Of a stretch of 16,058 nucleotides of DNA, positions 1 through 6,952 are shown one piece after another; positions within the stretch are counted from its first letter, which is position 1; every line of letters begins with the position of its first letter. The notes below the pieces were generated by a model that was given only the letters and a program-made list of their open reading frames with translations, did no database searches and was not told where the DNA came from. The position numbers and the translations under genes were made by a program. Source of the DNA: Planctomycetaceae bacterium (GTDB lineage Bacteria > Planctomycetota > Planctomycetia > Pirellulales > Thermoguttaceae); contig JAITBS010000209.1 of assembly GCA_031283515.1 (NCBI GenBank), positions 1 to 16,058 of the forward strand, in the 5' to 3' direction.

Positions 1-54
1 AAAAACGATCAAAATTGAAACATATTTGAACCGCATTGTGTGTAACTTTATCAA

Positions 55-1221
55 TCAATTCAAAGTCCTACGTTTCTTAAAAAGTATGTATAATGCCGTA
101 ACAATCAACAAAATACCGGAAACAATAAGAATAATATTAATTTTCCGTTTCGGTGGTTCGGGTAATTTCACTTGAGACGGATCAAGTCCGTAAAGCGGTT
201 CAATCGTTGAGTCAATCGGTTCACCGTTTGTGTCCGTTTTATACGAAACACCTTTGATTGCATCCGTTACTTCCGTGCCTTCATGAAATGGGAGGAACAC
301 ATCAGATTCCACTACATTTCCAATCTCTATTTCACTAACAGTGATTTTGTCTACTGCCAAAAAATTGGGATTATCAGAACGTTCTATATTTTCCAATATT
401 TGCATTGGCATCCAGATACCATTTATTTCCGCGTTTTTTTCAACATTAAAATTTTCTTCCCACCACCATTCGTCTCCAGATGCCATAAAACCATCCCACC
501 TCGAGTAACCGTTAATAGGGAGAAAATCTTTATCTGTGTCAAGAATAAGAGTTCTTTTTCCCGAACAATTTACTACTGATTGATTTTTATAATTTAGCAC
601 AAGTCGTATTGTCTTATTTTCAAATGGCGCAATGTCCCAATTATCTTCTTGACTCAATGCGTGTGAAAATATAAACGAATTATCATCAAGAACATCTCCA
701 AGTAGAATATCTTTGTTAAGCCAGCAACGATAACGGTTTGACCAGACAAGAGGGTCTATTGATGTGTCGATACGTCCAAACACCCTATCCGAGGTTTTAT
801 CGGATTTAAATGTACTTCGAATTTCTCCCGCTTCTGGATCAAAAATTGCTCTCGACCAATGAGTTGATGTTTGGTCTGAAAGGTGTATTTGTTCGACATC
901 CATACGGTATGCTTTTTTCAGTTGCCAATGTCGGTATTGAGTCTTAAAAGGAACGGTAGATTCATTACCAGATTTCCCGTCATAATAACACACTTCCATG
1001 CAATAATAAATGTTTTGCATGTGTTTTAATCTTGTTTCAAAAGACTTTTTTAATGTTCGTTTTTGCTCTTGAGGAGATAAAATAAAAAACTCGTCAAATT
1101 TATTCGTCGATTTCAATAGAGTGTCATTGGCAAAAATAACAACAGAAAATAACTGCATAATAACAAAGCAGATAAAATGTTTCTGAATGATGTTGTCATT
1201 GATGAAATATAATCGTTTCAT
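55..1221 (-). CDS. Signal-peptide protein with C-terminal membrane anchor, LolA-like appearance (paralogue B)
   Basis: I do not recognise a named family. The 388-residue product has an N-terminal hydrophobic stretch (about residues 10-31, ending near FAND) that looks like a signal peptide. A long soluble, probably exported region follows, then a proline- and lysine-containing hinge (PEPPKRK), one hydrophobic helix (about 361-380) and a basic KKRRTLN end. The middle has alternating strands and a segment with DTDKDFLPINGYSRWDG, which loosely recalls LolA/LppX-type beta folds in planctomycete proteins; this is a weak impression. It is a paralogue of the gene at 2921-4111: the last 70 or so residues are almost identical, the rest only distantly alike. 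I see no clear ribosome binding site before the ATG. It lies downstream of the Cys-rich gene across a 308-base gap, so it may have its own promoter. Confidence 0.8.
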   Translation of the reverse strand: MKRLYFINDNIIQKHFICFVIMQLFSVVIFANDTLLKSTNKFDEFFILSPQEQKRTLKKSFETRLKHMQNIYYCMEVCYYDGKSGNESTVPFKTQYRHWQLKKAYRMDVEQIHLSDQTSTHWSRAIFDPEAGEIRSTFKSDKTSDRVFGRIDTSIDPLVWSNRYRCWLNKDILLGDVLDDNSFIFSHALSQEDNWDIAPFENKTIRLVLNYKNQSVVNCSGKRTLILDTDKDFLPINGYSRWDGFMASGDEWWWEENFNVEKNAEINGIWMPMQILENIERSDNPNFLAVDKITVSEIEIGNVVESDVFLPFHEGTEVTDAIKGVSYKTDTNGEPIDSTIEPLYGLDPSQVKLPEPPKRKINIILIVSGILLIVTALYILFKKRRTLN

Positions 1222-1529
1222 TGTTTATTCAAGAGGTTGAGACAAAATACTACGCATTTTGTCTATGCTTGCAATATAGTTACAAAAACAATTGTCGCCC
1301 CGATATTACAATCCAAAGACGATAAATGAAAAACCTATGTATAAGAAGACTTTAAAATTTGGTTTCTGTAGGGGCGTACCGCCGTGCGCCCTTTACGTAA
1401 AATCAAACAAATTCTATAATCTTACTCAAAAATGAAAACCAAATTTTCAAAAGCAATAAATATATTTCAGTAATTGCATGTGAAAATCAGATCAATGCAT
1501 TACATTCACTCACAAATAAATGAGTTGAA
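1222..1529. other. Gene-free interval with a nested palindromic element
   Basis: These 308 bases between two minus-strand genes hold no convincing ORF. The right half carries a nested inverted repeat (1351-1450, entered separately). A weak minus-strand promoter-like pair (TTGCAA, 16-base spacer, TAGTAT) can be found at about 1250-1280 on the side facing the 55-1221 gene, but each hexamer matches consensus at only four of six positions, so I do not call it as a promoter. Confidence 0.5.
1351..1450. repeat. Nested inverted repeat, REP/MITE-like
   Basis: An outer inverted repeat pairs AAAATTTGGTTT (1354-1365) with AAACCAAATTTT (1436-1447). Inside it sits a GC-rich hairpin: GGGCGTAC (1372-1379), loop CGCC, GTGCGCCC (1384-1391), an 8-bp stem with one G-T pair. 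The GC-rich core stands out from the AT-rich surroundings. The GTAGGGGCG...CGCCC pattern resembles short palindromic repeats scattered through many bacterial genomes; that is recollection, not a search result. It could also act as an RNA hairpin in a transcript running toward the 55-1221 gene. Confidence 0.5.
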
Positions 1530-1937
1530 TCAGTTGCACGGAAAATATCCATAGTTGGGATTACAGTATCCAGACCATGTCATATTCTTACAATTACATA
1601 TTCCAGCCGCAATACCACATGATCCTTTATAAAAATTTGATGAGGGACAAAATGTTGCAGCTTCGCCTGTCATTGAACAAGTACTGCCTTCATCGGTAAT
1701 GCAAGTTTTGTTTGGTATTGCAACCGAAGAATCGCACGCTTGACAACTTCCAGAACATCCTGACGTGGAAAGGCAAAGGCTTCCACCAGCTGATTGACAC
1801 TGACCGGGACTTATCATCGTAACACATTTTCTGTTGTTTAGGTTACCTCCCTGCGCAAAACAGTAAACAGTGTAATTTAACACTGTAACAAAAAATACAA
1901 CAACAAAAAACCAAGATAACTCTCTATCTCGTTTCAT
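1530..1937 (-). CDS. Secreted small cysteine-rich protein
   Basis: This encodes 135 residues that I cannot assign to a named family. Residues about 9-29 form a hydrophobic signal peptide ending near CFAQGG. The mature part of about 105 residues contains 14 cysteines, one of them in a CNC pair, and is rich in Gly, Ser and Asn with few charges, as expected for a disulfide-stabilised extracellular protein. The start is supported by a Shine-Dalgarno-like AAAGGG about 8 bases upstream of the ATG. It lies 62 bases downstream of the DUF1573 gene on the same strand, with a small hairpin between them. The nearby MauE/thioredoxin-like gene could supply the oxidising or isomerising activity such a protein would need; that is inference. 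An even number of mature cysteines is compatible with seven disulfides. Confidence 0.75.
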   Translation of the reverse strand: MKRDRELSWFFVVVFFVTVLNYTVYCFAQGGNLNNRKCVTMISPGQCQSAGGSLCLSTSGCSGSCQACDSSVAIPNKTCITDEGSTCSMTGEAATFCPSSNFYKGSCGIAAGICNCKNMTWSGYCNPNYGYFPCN

Positions 1938-1974
1938 TATACTACCCTTTCATGTAAAACTACTTAATATGGAA

Positions 1975-1993
1975 TTGATGGACTATCCATCAA
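1975..1993 (-). terminator. Short perfect hairpin just after the DUF1573 stop
   Basis: TTGATGGA (1975-1982) and TCCATCAA (1986-1993) form a perfect 8-bp stem with a 3-base loop, 6 bases past the stop codon at 2000-2002. No clear U-tract follows on the minus strand, so it is not a classical intrinsic terminator. It may be a partial terminator or an RNA processing or stability structure separating DUF1573 from the Cys-rich gene. Confidence 0.35.
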
Positions 1994-1999
1994 AACATC

Positions 2000-2812
2000 C
2001 TAATTTTTCAACTCACCCTCTTCTACAAAAGCAAAAATGGGGATAATTAGCGGAGGTTGTAAACTATCGTAAGGTTCTTCTATCATAACATGTTCTTCAA
2101 AAGTGCCTGACAACAACGAAACAGACGTTAATGAAAATTTCACACCTATTGTCTTGTCATCTATTTTATTGATATTACACTTGATATTTTTGCAATTGTT
2201 TTTTATTCGGACATTCAAAATTGATGATGAATCGTAACGGAAAATCAGTGCCATTCGCTCTTTGGTTTCACCCGATCTCACAATCCCGAAATTGACTTTT
2301 GCAGGAATACTGTACAAATTATTATTTACTTCAATACTACCAACCACATCAAGCGGTACAATACCGTTATTGGTTTGTACTGCCAGGTTTTTATGAAACA
2401 ATTGCGGTGTGGGCGGAAGTTGAACATTAACTTTAATTTTTGTACTTTTACCCGGAGCCAATTCTTTATCAAAATCTTCCGCAACCATACAGCCGCAAGT
2501 CGAATGTATTTTTTGAATTGTTACAGTTTCTTTGGATTCGTTAACCAATATAAATTCATGTGAAAGTCTTGAATTTTTAACCGAATCAACCAAGCCGAAA
2601 TCCCAAACCGGTTCCTGACACAACAAACCTCCTACTCGAACCGGTTTTACTTTTTTCTTTTGCGATTCTGTAGAAGTTACAGGAAATTCGATAATTCCTA
2701 CACCTTGCAATGAAAAAACTATTCCAAGCAATACCAATGACAAAACAAAAAATCGTTTTGCCCAAACCATTTGAAAGGTCTCGTGTTGGTTTTGAAGGAG
2801 ATATTCTGTCAT
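2000..2812 (-). CDS. DUF1573-domain membrane-anchored protein
   Basis: The 270-residue product has a short cytoplasmic N-terminus, one hydrophobic helix (about residues 21-37) and an exported region. The DUF1573 domain (about 64-165) shows the family's hallmarks: WDFG near the start, the strand pattern HEFILVNES, the TCGC motif (Cys106, Cys108) and LAPGKSTKIKV. A second Ig-like segment follows (about 170-265). DUF1573 domains adopt an MSP/ASH-like Ig fold, are frequent in Planctomycetota and Bacteroidota envelopes, and have no settled function. I chose the ATG at 2812 because a second copy of this 5' end (4165-4302) also begins with an ATG at the matching place; the frame stays open back to a TTG at 2884, which has an AAGAG a few bases upstream, so that longer start remains possible. 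Neighbours are the C-terminally anchored paralogues and the Cys-rich gene. Confidence 0.85.
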   Translation of the reverse strand: MTEYLLQNQHETFQMVWAKRFFVLSLVLLGIVFSLQGVGIIEFPVTSTESQKKKVKPVRVGGLLCQEPVWDFGLVDSVKNSRLSHEFILVNESKETVTIQKIHSTCGCMVAEDFDKELAPGKSTKIKVNVQLPPTPQLFHKNLAVQTNNGIVPLDVVGSIEVNNNLYSIPAKVNFGIVRSGETKERMALIFRYDSSSILNVRIKNNCKNIKCNINKIDDKTIGVKFSLTSVSLLSGTFEEHVMIEEPYDSLQPPLIIPIFAFVEEGELKN

Positions 2813-2920
2813 AATTATTGTTTTGTCTTCATCGACATTCGGCATATCGTTGACAATTAATTGTGTCAAAGGTAAGAATGGCAATAACTCTTTTGGTTTA
2901 TTATTTTATACAAAAATAAA

Positions 2921-4111
2921 TCAATTCAAAGTCCTACGTTTTTTGAAATGTATGTATAATGCCGTAACAATCAACAAAATACCGGTAACAATAAAAACAA
3001 CATTGATTTTCCGTTTCGGCGGTTCCGGTAATTTCACTTGAGACGGATCAAGTCCGTAAAGCGGTTGAATCGTTGATTCAACCGGTTCACCGTTGACGTC
3101 GGTTTTATAAAAAATTCCCTTGATCGCATCCGTTACACGTGTATCTTTGGGAAACTTAAATGCCATATCCTCGTCTATGAGTTGACCATGTTCTATCTCT
3201 ATAATTTTTATTTTTGATACACAAATCTGTTCCGGTGCAGATGATGAATGGGTACTTTCAATCAAAACAAGCGGCATCCAAACATTATCTATCAAATTAC
3301 TTTCTTTTACTTCAAACTTTTCTTCTCTATAAATTTTTATTCCATTTTTAAATGAACCATTCCAACGAGATTCACCCTCAATGGGCATAAAACCCTTTTC
3401 TGGATCAAGTATTAATTTTCTCATTCCATCAATCGTATCCAATTCAAAATTAGGTTTATAGGGAACATGAATTTGAATAGACCTTTGCTCATGAAGTAAT
3501 GTAATTTGCCACTGATCTTGATTATTTAATAACCATGGAAATAAATAGGAATTTTTATCAACAAAAGGATTTAGTGTTTCATCGTGAAATGTATCATTAA
3601 GCCAATGTTGGTAGTCATTGCCAACAACGATTGGATTTTGAATTGTATCAATTCGACCAAAATAGTTATTCTCCAATTGACCCGCTAATTGAGAAACACT
3701 ACGTCCTTCACCTTCATCGCGATCATAAAAAACGGAACTAATTTCTGTTATTTTATTATCTGAACTGAAATATTCGATATCAAGTTTAAATTTGTTTTGA
3801 AAAACTTTATAAGAAAAAGTTTTTCGAGTTGGTGATTCAATTAATTCGCCTGCACTATCTGACGAATACTTTCGAAATTCAGATATTACCTCTATTTTGT
3901 AACTTAGATTATGCGAAAAAGTAAGGTATTGTTCAAATACCTGCTTTAATAATAAGCGTTGTTTTACAGAATCTAATTCTTTAAACGATTCAAATTTCGT
4001 AAATTGACTTTCTTTGTTATTTGCCAAAATGAAAGATTGCGCAATAAGGAAAATCAAAAGAATAAACCATGTTAAATAACCAACCCAATGGAATTTTCGC
4101 GAATTCTTCAT
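2921..4111 (-). CDS. Signal-peptide protein with C-terminal membrane anchor, LolA-like appearance (paralogue A)
   Basis: The 396-residue product has the same architecture as the protein at 55-1221. An N-terminal signal sequence (about residues 10-30, ending near LANN) is followed by a predicted exported domain with corresponding elements: YFGRIDT against VFGRIDT, LILDPEKGFMPIEGESRWNG against LILDTDKDFLPINGYSRWDG. The shared tail then has VTDAIKG, YGLDPSQVKLPEPPKRK, one hydrophobic helix (about 369-387) and a basic KKRRTLN end. The DNA of the tail (2921-3130) nearly matches 55-260, including silent positions, while the rest of the two genes has diverged strongly. The function is unknown. It sits between the anchor-only DUF1573 copy upstream and the DUF1573 gene downstream, so co-transcription is likely. 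No strong ribosome binding site is visible before the ATG. Confidence 0.8.
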   Translation of the reverse strand: MKNSRKFHWVGYLTWFILLIFLIAQSFILANNKESQFTKFESFKELDSVKQRLLLKQVFEQYLTFSHNLSYKIEVISEFRKYSSDSAGELIESPTRKTFSYKVFQNKFKLDIEYFSSDNKITEISSVFYDRDEGEGRSVSQLAGQLENNYFGRIDTIQNPIVVGNDYQHWLNDTFHDETLNPFVDKNSYLFPWLLNNQDQWQITLLHEQRSIQIHVPYKPNFELDTIDGMRKLILDPEKGFMPIEGESRWNGSFKNGIKIYREEKFEVKESNLIDNVWMPLVLIESTHSSSAPEQICVSKIKIIEIEHGQLIDEDMAFKFPKDTRVTDAIKGIFYKTDVNGEPVESTIQPLYGLDPSQVKLPEPPKRKINVVFIVTGILLIVTALYIHFKKRRTLN

Positions 4112-4164
4112 AATAAACTCAAACAGTAAATGAAATTTCCTTATAATAACATAATGTTACTATT

Positions 4165-4302
4165 TTAACCAAGAAATTCGATAATTTCTATCCCTTGCAA
4201 TGAAAAAACTATTCCAAGCAATACCAATGACAAAACAAATAATCGTTTTGTCCAAACCATTTGAAAGGTCTCGTGTTGGTTTTGAGGTAACAATTCTGAC
4301 AT
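4165..4302 (-). pseudogene. Anchor-only duplicate of the DUF1573 gene's 5' end (45 codons)
   Basis: A short open frame of 45 codons, ATG at 4302-4300 and TAA at 4165-4167, repeats the first 40 or so codons of the DUF1573 gene (2812 down to about 2683). Both share QNQHETFQMVW and FVLSLVLLGIVFSLQG; the DNA over about 120 bases differs at only a few positions in its core. The copy stops right after the transmembrane helix (IIEFLG, then TAA), so it lacks the whole DUF1573 domain. Its ATG lies 4 bases after the MauE-like stop codon. It is most simply the remnant of a partial tandem duplication, but the frame is intact and it could still make a membrane microprotein. Confidence 0.7.
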
Positions 4303-4306
4303 ACAT

Positions 4307-5068
4307 TTATTCTTTGACAATTCTTTCAACAATCAAATTGTTTATTTTCATGACCACTGGAGTATCGGCAAACCATTTTTGAGTTTCGTTAAGTTTTACG
4401 TATTCCAAATCTTTAATAGGTTCTCCATACGGCGGAATTTCAATACACAAAATGTTGGGAGTTTTTCGCTCAATAAATTCCGTTAAAGTTTTTTTACATT
4501 TTTCACAACTATGACTGAACAATATTACCGTCCAATAACCATTTTTAAAATGTTCAATAATATCCGATTTCTCAATATACGGTATCAAAGGAAATTCGTT
4601 ACCAATCCATTTTTCCGGTGTTAATAACAATACTTTTTTACCATCCAAACCAACAAACTCAACACCAAGATGACCAAAATCTGTTTTGCTGACCGAAAAT
4701 ATCGCATAAGTAATCGTACTTGCAATAACCAACCAAATAACGAGAACGGTAATTATTTTATCTTTTTGTCTTAATCCCGCCAATTCCCGCCAAAACATTT
4801 TTTTGTAAAAAATATCGTTTTTAGGTAAACAAATCATTAACAATCCGGTAATCACCAAATCAAAGGTCATTGTGATCCATGGATTAACTGTTACTGCTCC
4901 AAAACAACCACACGAGGTTTCCCCAGAAACCGCTTTGTAAAACGAAATGATTGAAAATATCGAAAACAAACCAATACTTGCAAACCATGTCAATTTCGGT
5001 AACAATCCAAAAATATTGTAAAAAATTATTTCAACTTTTGGCATCAGGGGCGACATTTTCGCTTGCAC
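4307..5068 (-). CDS. MauE-like membrane protein fused to a thioredoxin-like domain
   Basis: The 253-residue product has hydrophobic segments at about 25-46, 66-82 and 104-124. The MauE/DoxX-type redox signature SCGCFG (Cys53, Cys55) is followed by NPWITMTFDL, as in MauE-related proteins. After the last helix comes an exported domain with WTVILFSHSCEKC, a CxxC pair (Cys188, Cys191), and later a TP pair (Thr236-Pro237) at the position of the thioredoxin cis-proline. MauE proteins work with thioredoxin-like MauD in handling disulfides of methylamine dehydrogenase; here both activities may sit in one chain. The start is a GTG directly after an in-frame TGA, with AAGGGG about 4 bases upstream. Compared with MauE relatives the first helix and part of the second appear to be missing, so it may be 5'-truncated. 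It lies 45 bases after the deaminase and 4 bases before the anchor-only copy. Confidence 0.75.
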   Translation of the reverse strand: MQAKMSPLMPKVEIIFYNIFGLLPKLTWFASIGLFSIFSIISFYKAVSGETSCGCFGAVTVNPWITMTFDLVITGLLMICLPKNDIFYKKMFWRELAGLRQKDKIITVLVIWLVIASTITYAIFSVSKTDFGHLGVEFVGLDGKKVLLLTPEKWIGNEFPLIPYIEKSDIIEHFKNGYWTVILFSHSCEKCKKTLTEFIERKTPNILCIEIPPYGEPIKDLEYVKLNETQKWFADTPVVMKINNLIVERIVKE

Positions 5069-5113
5069 TCAACCCCTTATATTTGTTGTGAAAGTTACTC
5101 ATTCTCAATACTC

Positions 5114-5578
5114 TTAATACATAGTCCGGTCTTGTTTTTTGTTCCAGATATTGAAGAGATCGGCGCAGTTTTTTTTGTCGATGATTTGCGGTTGAAGCAG
5201 CGGACTATTGGCAGTTCCTTCCATTAATTGGTAAATAAATTCGTCATCGAAACCTCCAATTGTTGAATCATGCCGGTCTGCTCCGAAATAGAGTTTTTTA
5301 ATTCCCGCCCAGTGAATTGCCGCTAAACACATTGGGCATGGCTCACAGGTACTGTAAATCTCACAATCAGAAATATTAAAACGTCCCAGTTTTGCGGTTG
5401 CCCTGCGAATCGCAACAATTTCAGCATGGGCAGTCGGATCGTTTGTACCAAGCACTTCATTGTGGGCGACCGCAATCACCTCGCCATTCCGAACAACCAC
5501 CGCCCCAAAAGGACCGCCTAAATTCTTATTCATACCTTCTTGAGCGGCATCGTATGCTAATTGCATATATTTATTCAT
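5114..5578 (-). CDS. guaD: Guanine deaminase-like cytidine/deoxycytidylate-superfamily deaminase
   Basis: This 154-residue cytoplasmic enzyme belongs to the zinc-dependent nucleoside/base deaminase superfamily. The zinc and catalytic motifs are complete: HAE (51-53) supplies the zinc ligand and proton-shuttling Glu, and PCPMC (80-84) supplies the two Cys ligands. The stretch NDPTAHAEI and, above all, the later GGFDDEFIYQ fit GuaD (guanine to xanthine and ammonia) better than the tRNA adenosine deaminase TadA; the length matches bacterial GuaD. Substrate assignment from motifs alone is moderately secure. A good promoter-like sequence ends only 2 bases before the first ATG, so translation may begin on a leaderless transcript, or at Met5 (5566). 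It is transcribed divergently from the MnmE-like GTPase and is followed after 45 bases by the MauE-like gene. Confidence 0.88.
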   Translation of the reverse strand: MNKYMQLAYDAAQEGMNKNLGGPFGAVVVRNGEVIAVAHNEVLGTNDPTAHAEIVAIRRATAKLGRFNISDCEIYSTCEPCPMCLAAIHWAGIKKLYFGADRHDSTIGGFDDEFIYQLMEGTANSPLLQPQIIDKKNCADLFNIWNKKQDRTMY

Positions 5579-5580
5579 TG

Positions 5581-5610
5581 ATTATAATTTTAACCGTTTA
5601 TTATTGTGAA
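5581..5610 (-). promoter_or_regulatory. Putative sigma-70-type promoter for the deaminase gene
   Basis: On the minus strand TTCACA (5605-5610) is followed by an 18-base spacer and a perfect TATAAT (5581-5586). The -10 box ends 2 bases before the ATG at 5578, so initiation would fall at or just inside codons 1-3. That implies a leaderless message or use of Met5. Confidence 0.4.
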
Positions 5611-5650
5611 TATTGATAGATTCCGGCGTTCGTGCCGCACTGCCAAACAT

Positions 5651-5679
5651 TTGACAACCGTACAATAGTACCGTAACAT
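5651..5679 (+). promoter_or_regulatory. Putative sigma-70-type promoter before the MnmE-like gene
   Basis: TTGACA (5651-5656), a 17-base spacer and TAACAT (5674-5679) match the consensus well. The TTG start called at 5683 lies only 3 bases after the -10 box, so either this promoter is fortuitous or the transcript is essentially leaderless with a slightly later start. Confidence 0.35.
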
Positions 5680-5682
5680 TCC

Positions 5683-6717
5683 TTGATTTTCAACACGTTC
5701 ACCAAAATTATTCGGCTTACTCCGTCAGGACGCGGTGCGGTCGCCTCAATACTGTTACACGGTTCCGGCGCAATGACTATTTTGAAACGGCATTGGGCGG
5801 GTCAGGAACTTCGTGTTACCGATCAACCGTTGTTCGGACGTTTCCGGCTGGAAATACTCGGACAATACGAAGAAATTGTTGTTCATATCTCAAATCGTAA
5901 CGAAATTGAAATTCATTCGCATGGCGGTGAAATGGTTGTTTCGGCAATAGAATCAACCCTAATTCAAAGCGGAGCCTGTTCTGTTTCGTGGCAGGAATTT
6001 TTTTGCGGCGGCGAAACACAACGCGAATTAGCACTTCGGCTTCTTCCGTTCGCTCCAACCGAATACACTACACAAATTCTACTCGATCAGTACAATGGAG
6101 CCTTAGATCGGGAATATGCTGAAATCGAAAAACTTAAAAACGAAACACTAAAACAGCAACGATTTAACCGGTTAAAAGAGAATGCAAAAATCGGAAAACA
6201 TCTTGTTAATCCGTTTCGGGTTGTACTTGCCGGAGCAAGTAATGCGGGAAAAAGCAGTCTGTTCAATACAATTCTTGGTTTTCAGCGGAGTATTGTGAAT
6301 GTTATTGCCGGAACGACGCGGGATGTTGTTTCTTACCAAACGGCGTTGGACGGATTTCCGGTTACATTTTATGACACAGCGGGTTTTCGGGAAACACAAC
6401 TCGAATTGGAACTACAAGGAATCGAACGTTCGCGGCAATCCATTGCTCATGCCGATTTACTGGTTTGGGTGATTGATTTGACTGTTCCCGAAACCGAACA
6501 ACCTCTTGTACCCAATATCAAAAACATAGTGCTTTGTTATAACAAAATTGATCTGATAGATTCAAACAACTCCGGTAATTGGGAAAAACAAAACGTTTCA
6601 GAAAAAAGAATAACCGTAAGTGCGGCAACCGGACAAGGTATTGAAACATTGCTTGAACAAATTATTCGCCGTTTAGTTCCGAATCCGCCGAAACTGCTTG
6701 AAGCAGTTCCACTGTAG
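5683..6717 (+). CDS. Shortened MnmE/TrmE-like GTPase
   Basis: The 344-residue product combines an N-terminal TrmE-like domain (GRGAV at 16-20, IEIHSHGG at 75-82) with a Ras-like G domain. All GTPase motifs are present: P-loop GASNAGKS (184-191, with the Asn that binds K+ in MnmE), GTTRDV (210-215), DTAG (231-234), NKID (287-290) and SAATGQG (313-319). MnmE, with MnmG, modifies U34 of certain tRNAs. This protein is about 100 residues shorter than typical MnmE: the helical domain around the G domain is reduced and the C-terminal CxGKxC motif is absent, ending instead LLEAVPL. It may therefore be a planctomycete MnmE-like GTPase with a different job. The start is uncertain: the GRGAV motif requires a start near the TTG at 5683, which has no Shine-Dalgarno sequence. 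It converges with the minus-strand block beginning at 6953. Confidence 0.8.
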   Translation: MIFNTFTKIIRLTPSGRGAVASILLHGSGAMTILKRHWAGQELRVTDQPLFGRFRLEILGQYEEIVVHISNRNEIEIHSHGGEMVVSAIESTLIQSGACSVSWQEFFCGGETQRELALRLLPFAPTEYTTQILLDQYNGALDREYAEIEKLKNETLKQQRFNRLKENAKIGKHLVNPFRVVLAGASNAGKSSLFNTILGFQRSIVNVIAGTTRDVVSYQTALDGFPVTFYDTAGFRETQLELELQGIERSRQSIAHADLLVWVIDLTVPETEQPLVPNIKNIVLCYNKIDLIDSNNSGNWEKQNVSEKRITVSAATGQGIETLLEQIIRRLVPNPPKLLEAVPL

Positions 6718-6746
6718 GTTAGCAATCGCCGGAATTAGTTTCCATC

Positions 6747-6883
6747 GTCCGCAGATTATTTTGGGAAAATACGAAACAGATAAAATAATGTAACACTCAA
6801 AAAGAGAACAAATGAAAAGCACGGAAATTATATTCAATAAACTTTTCTAAAATAATTTGCGAACATCGACGTAATCTGCGGAC
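6747..6883. repeat. Widely spaced perfect 12-bp inverted repeat
   Basis: GTCCGCAGATTA (6747-6758) recurs inverted as TAATCTGCGGAC (6872-6883), between two convergent genes (gap 6718-6952). Related words lie nearby (TTTGCGAACATCGACG before the right arm, TTTTCGCGGAT at about 6927). They resemble degenerate intergenic repeats built on CGCAGATTA that I recall from other genomes, but this was not checked. No U-tract accompanies the arms, so a simple terminator is unlikely. I see no gene in this gap. Confidence 0.45.
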
Positions 6884-6952
6884 TCTGTTGATAAAATAGA
6901 CAGTTACTCGCTTACCTTTTGATTATTTTCGCGGATAGTTATTGACTTTGGT

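Noticed and set aside
1351..1450. CRISPR-like or riboswitch interpretation
   Set aside because: There is only one unit without spaced direct repeats, and no known riboswitch motif could be recognised.
5392..5616. Plus-strand 74-codon ORF overlapping the deaminase
   Set aside because: It is antisense to the conserved zinc-motif coding region and has no supporting features.
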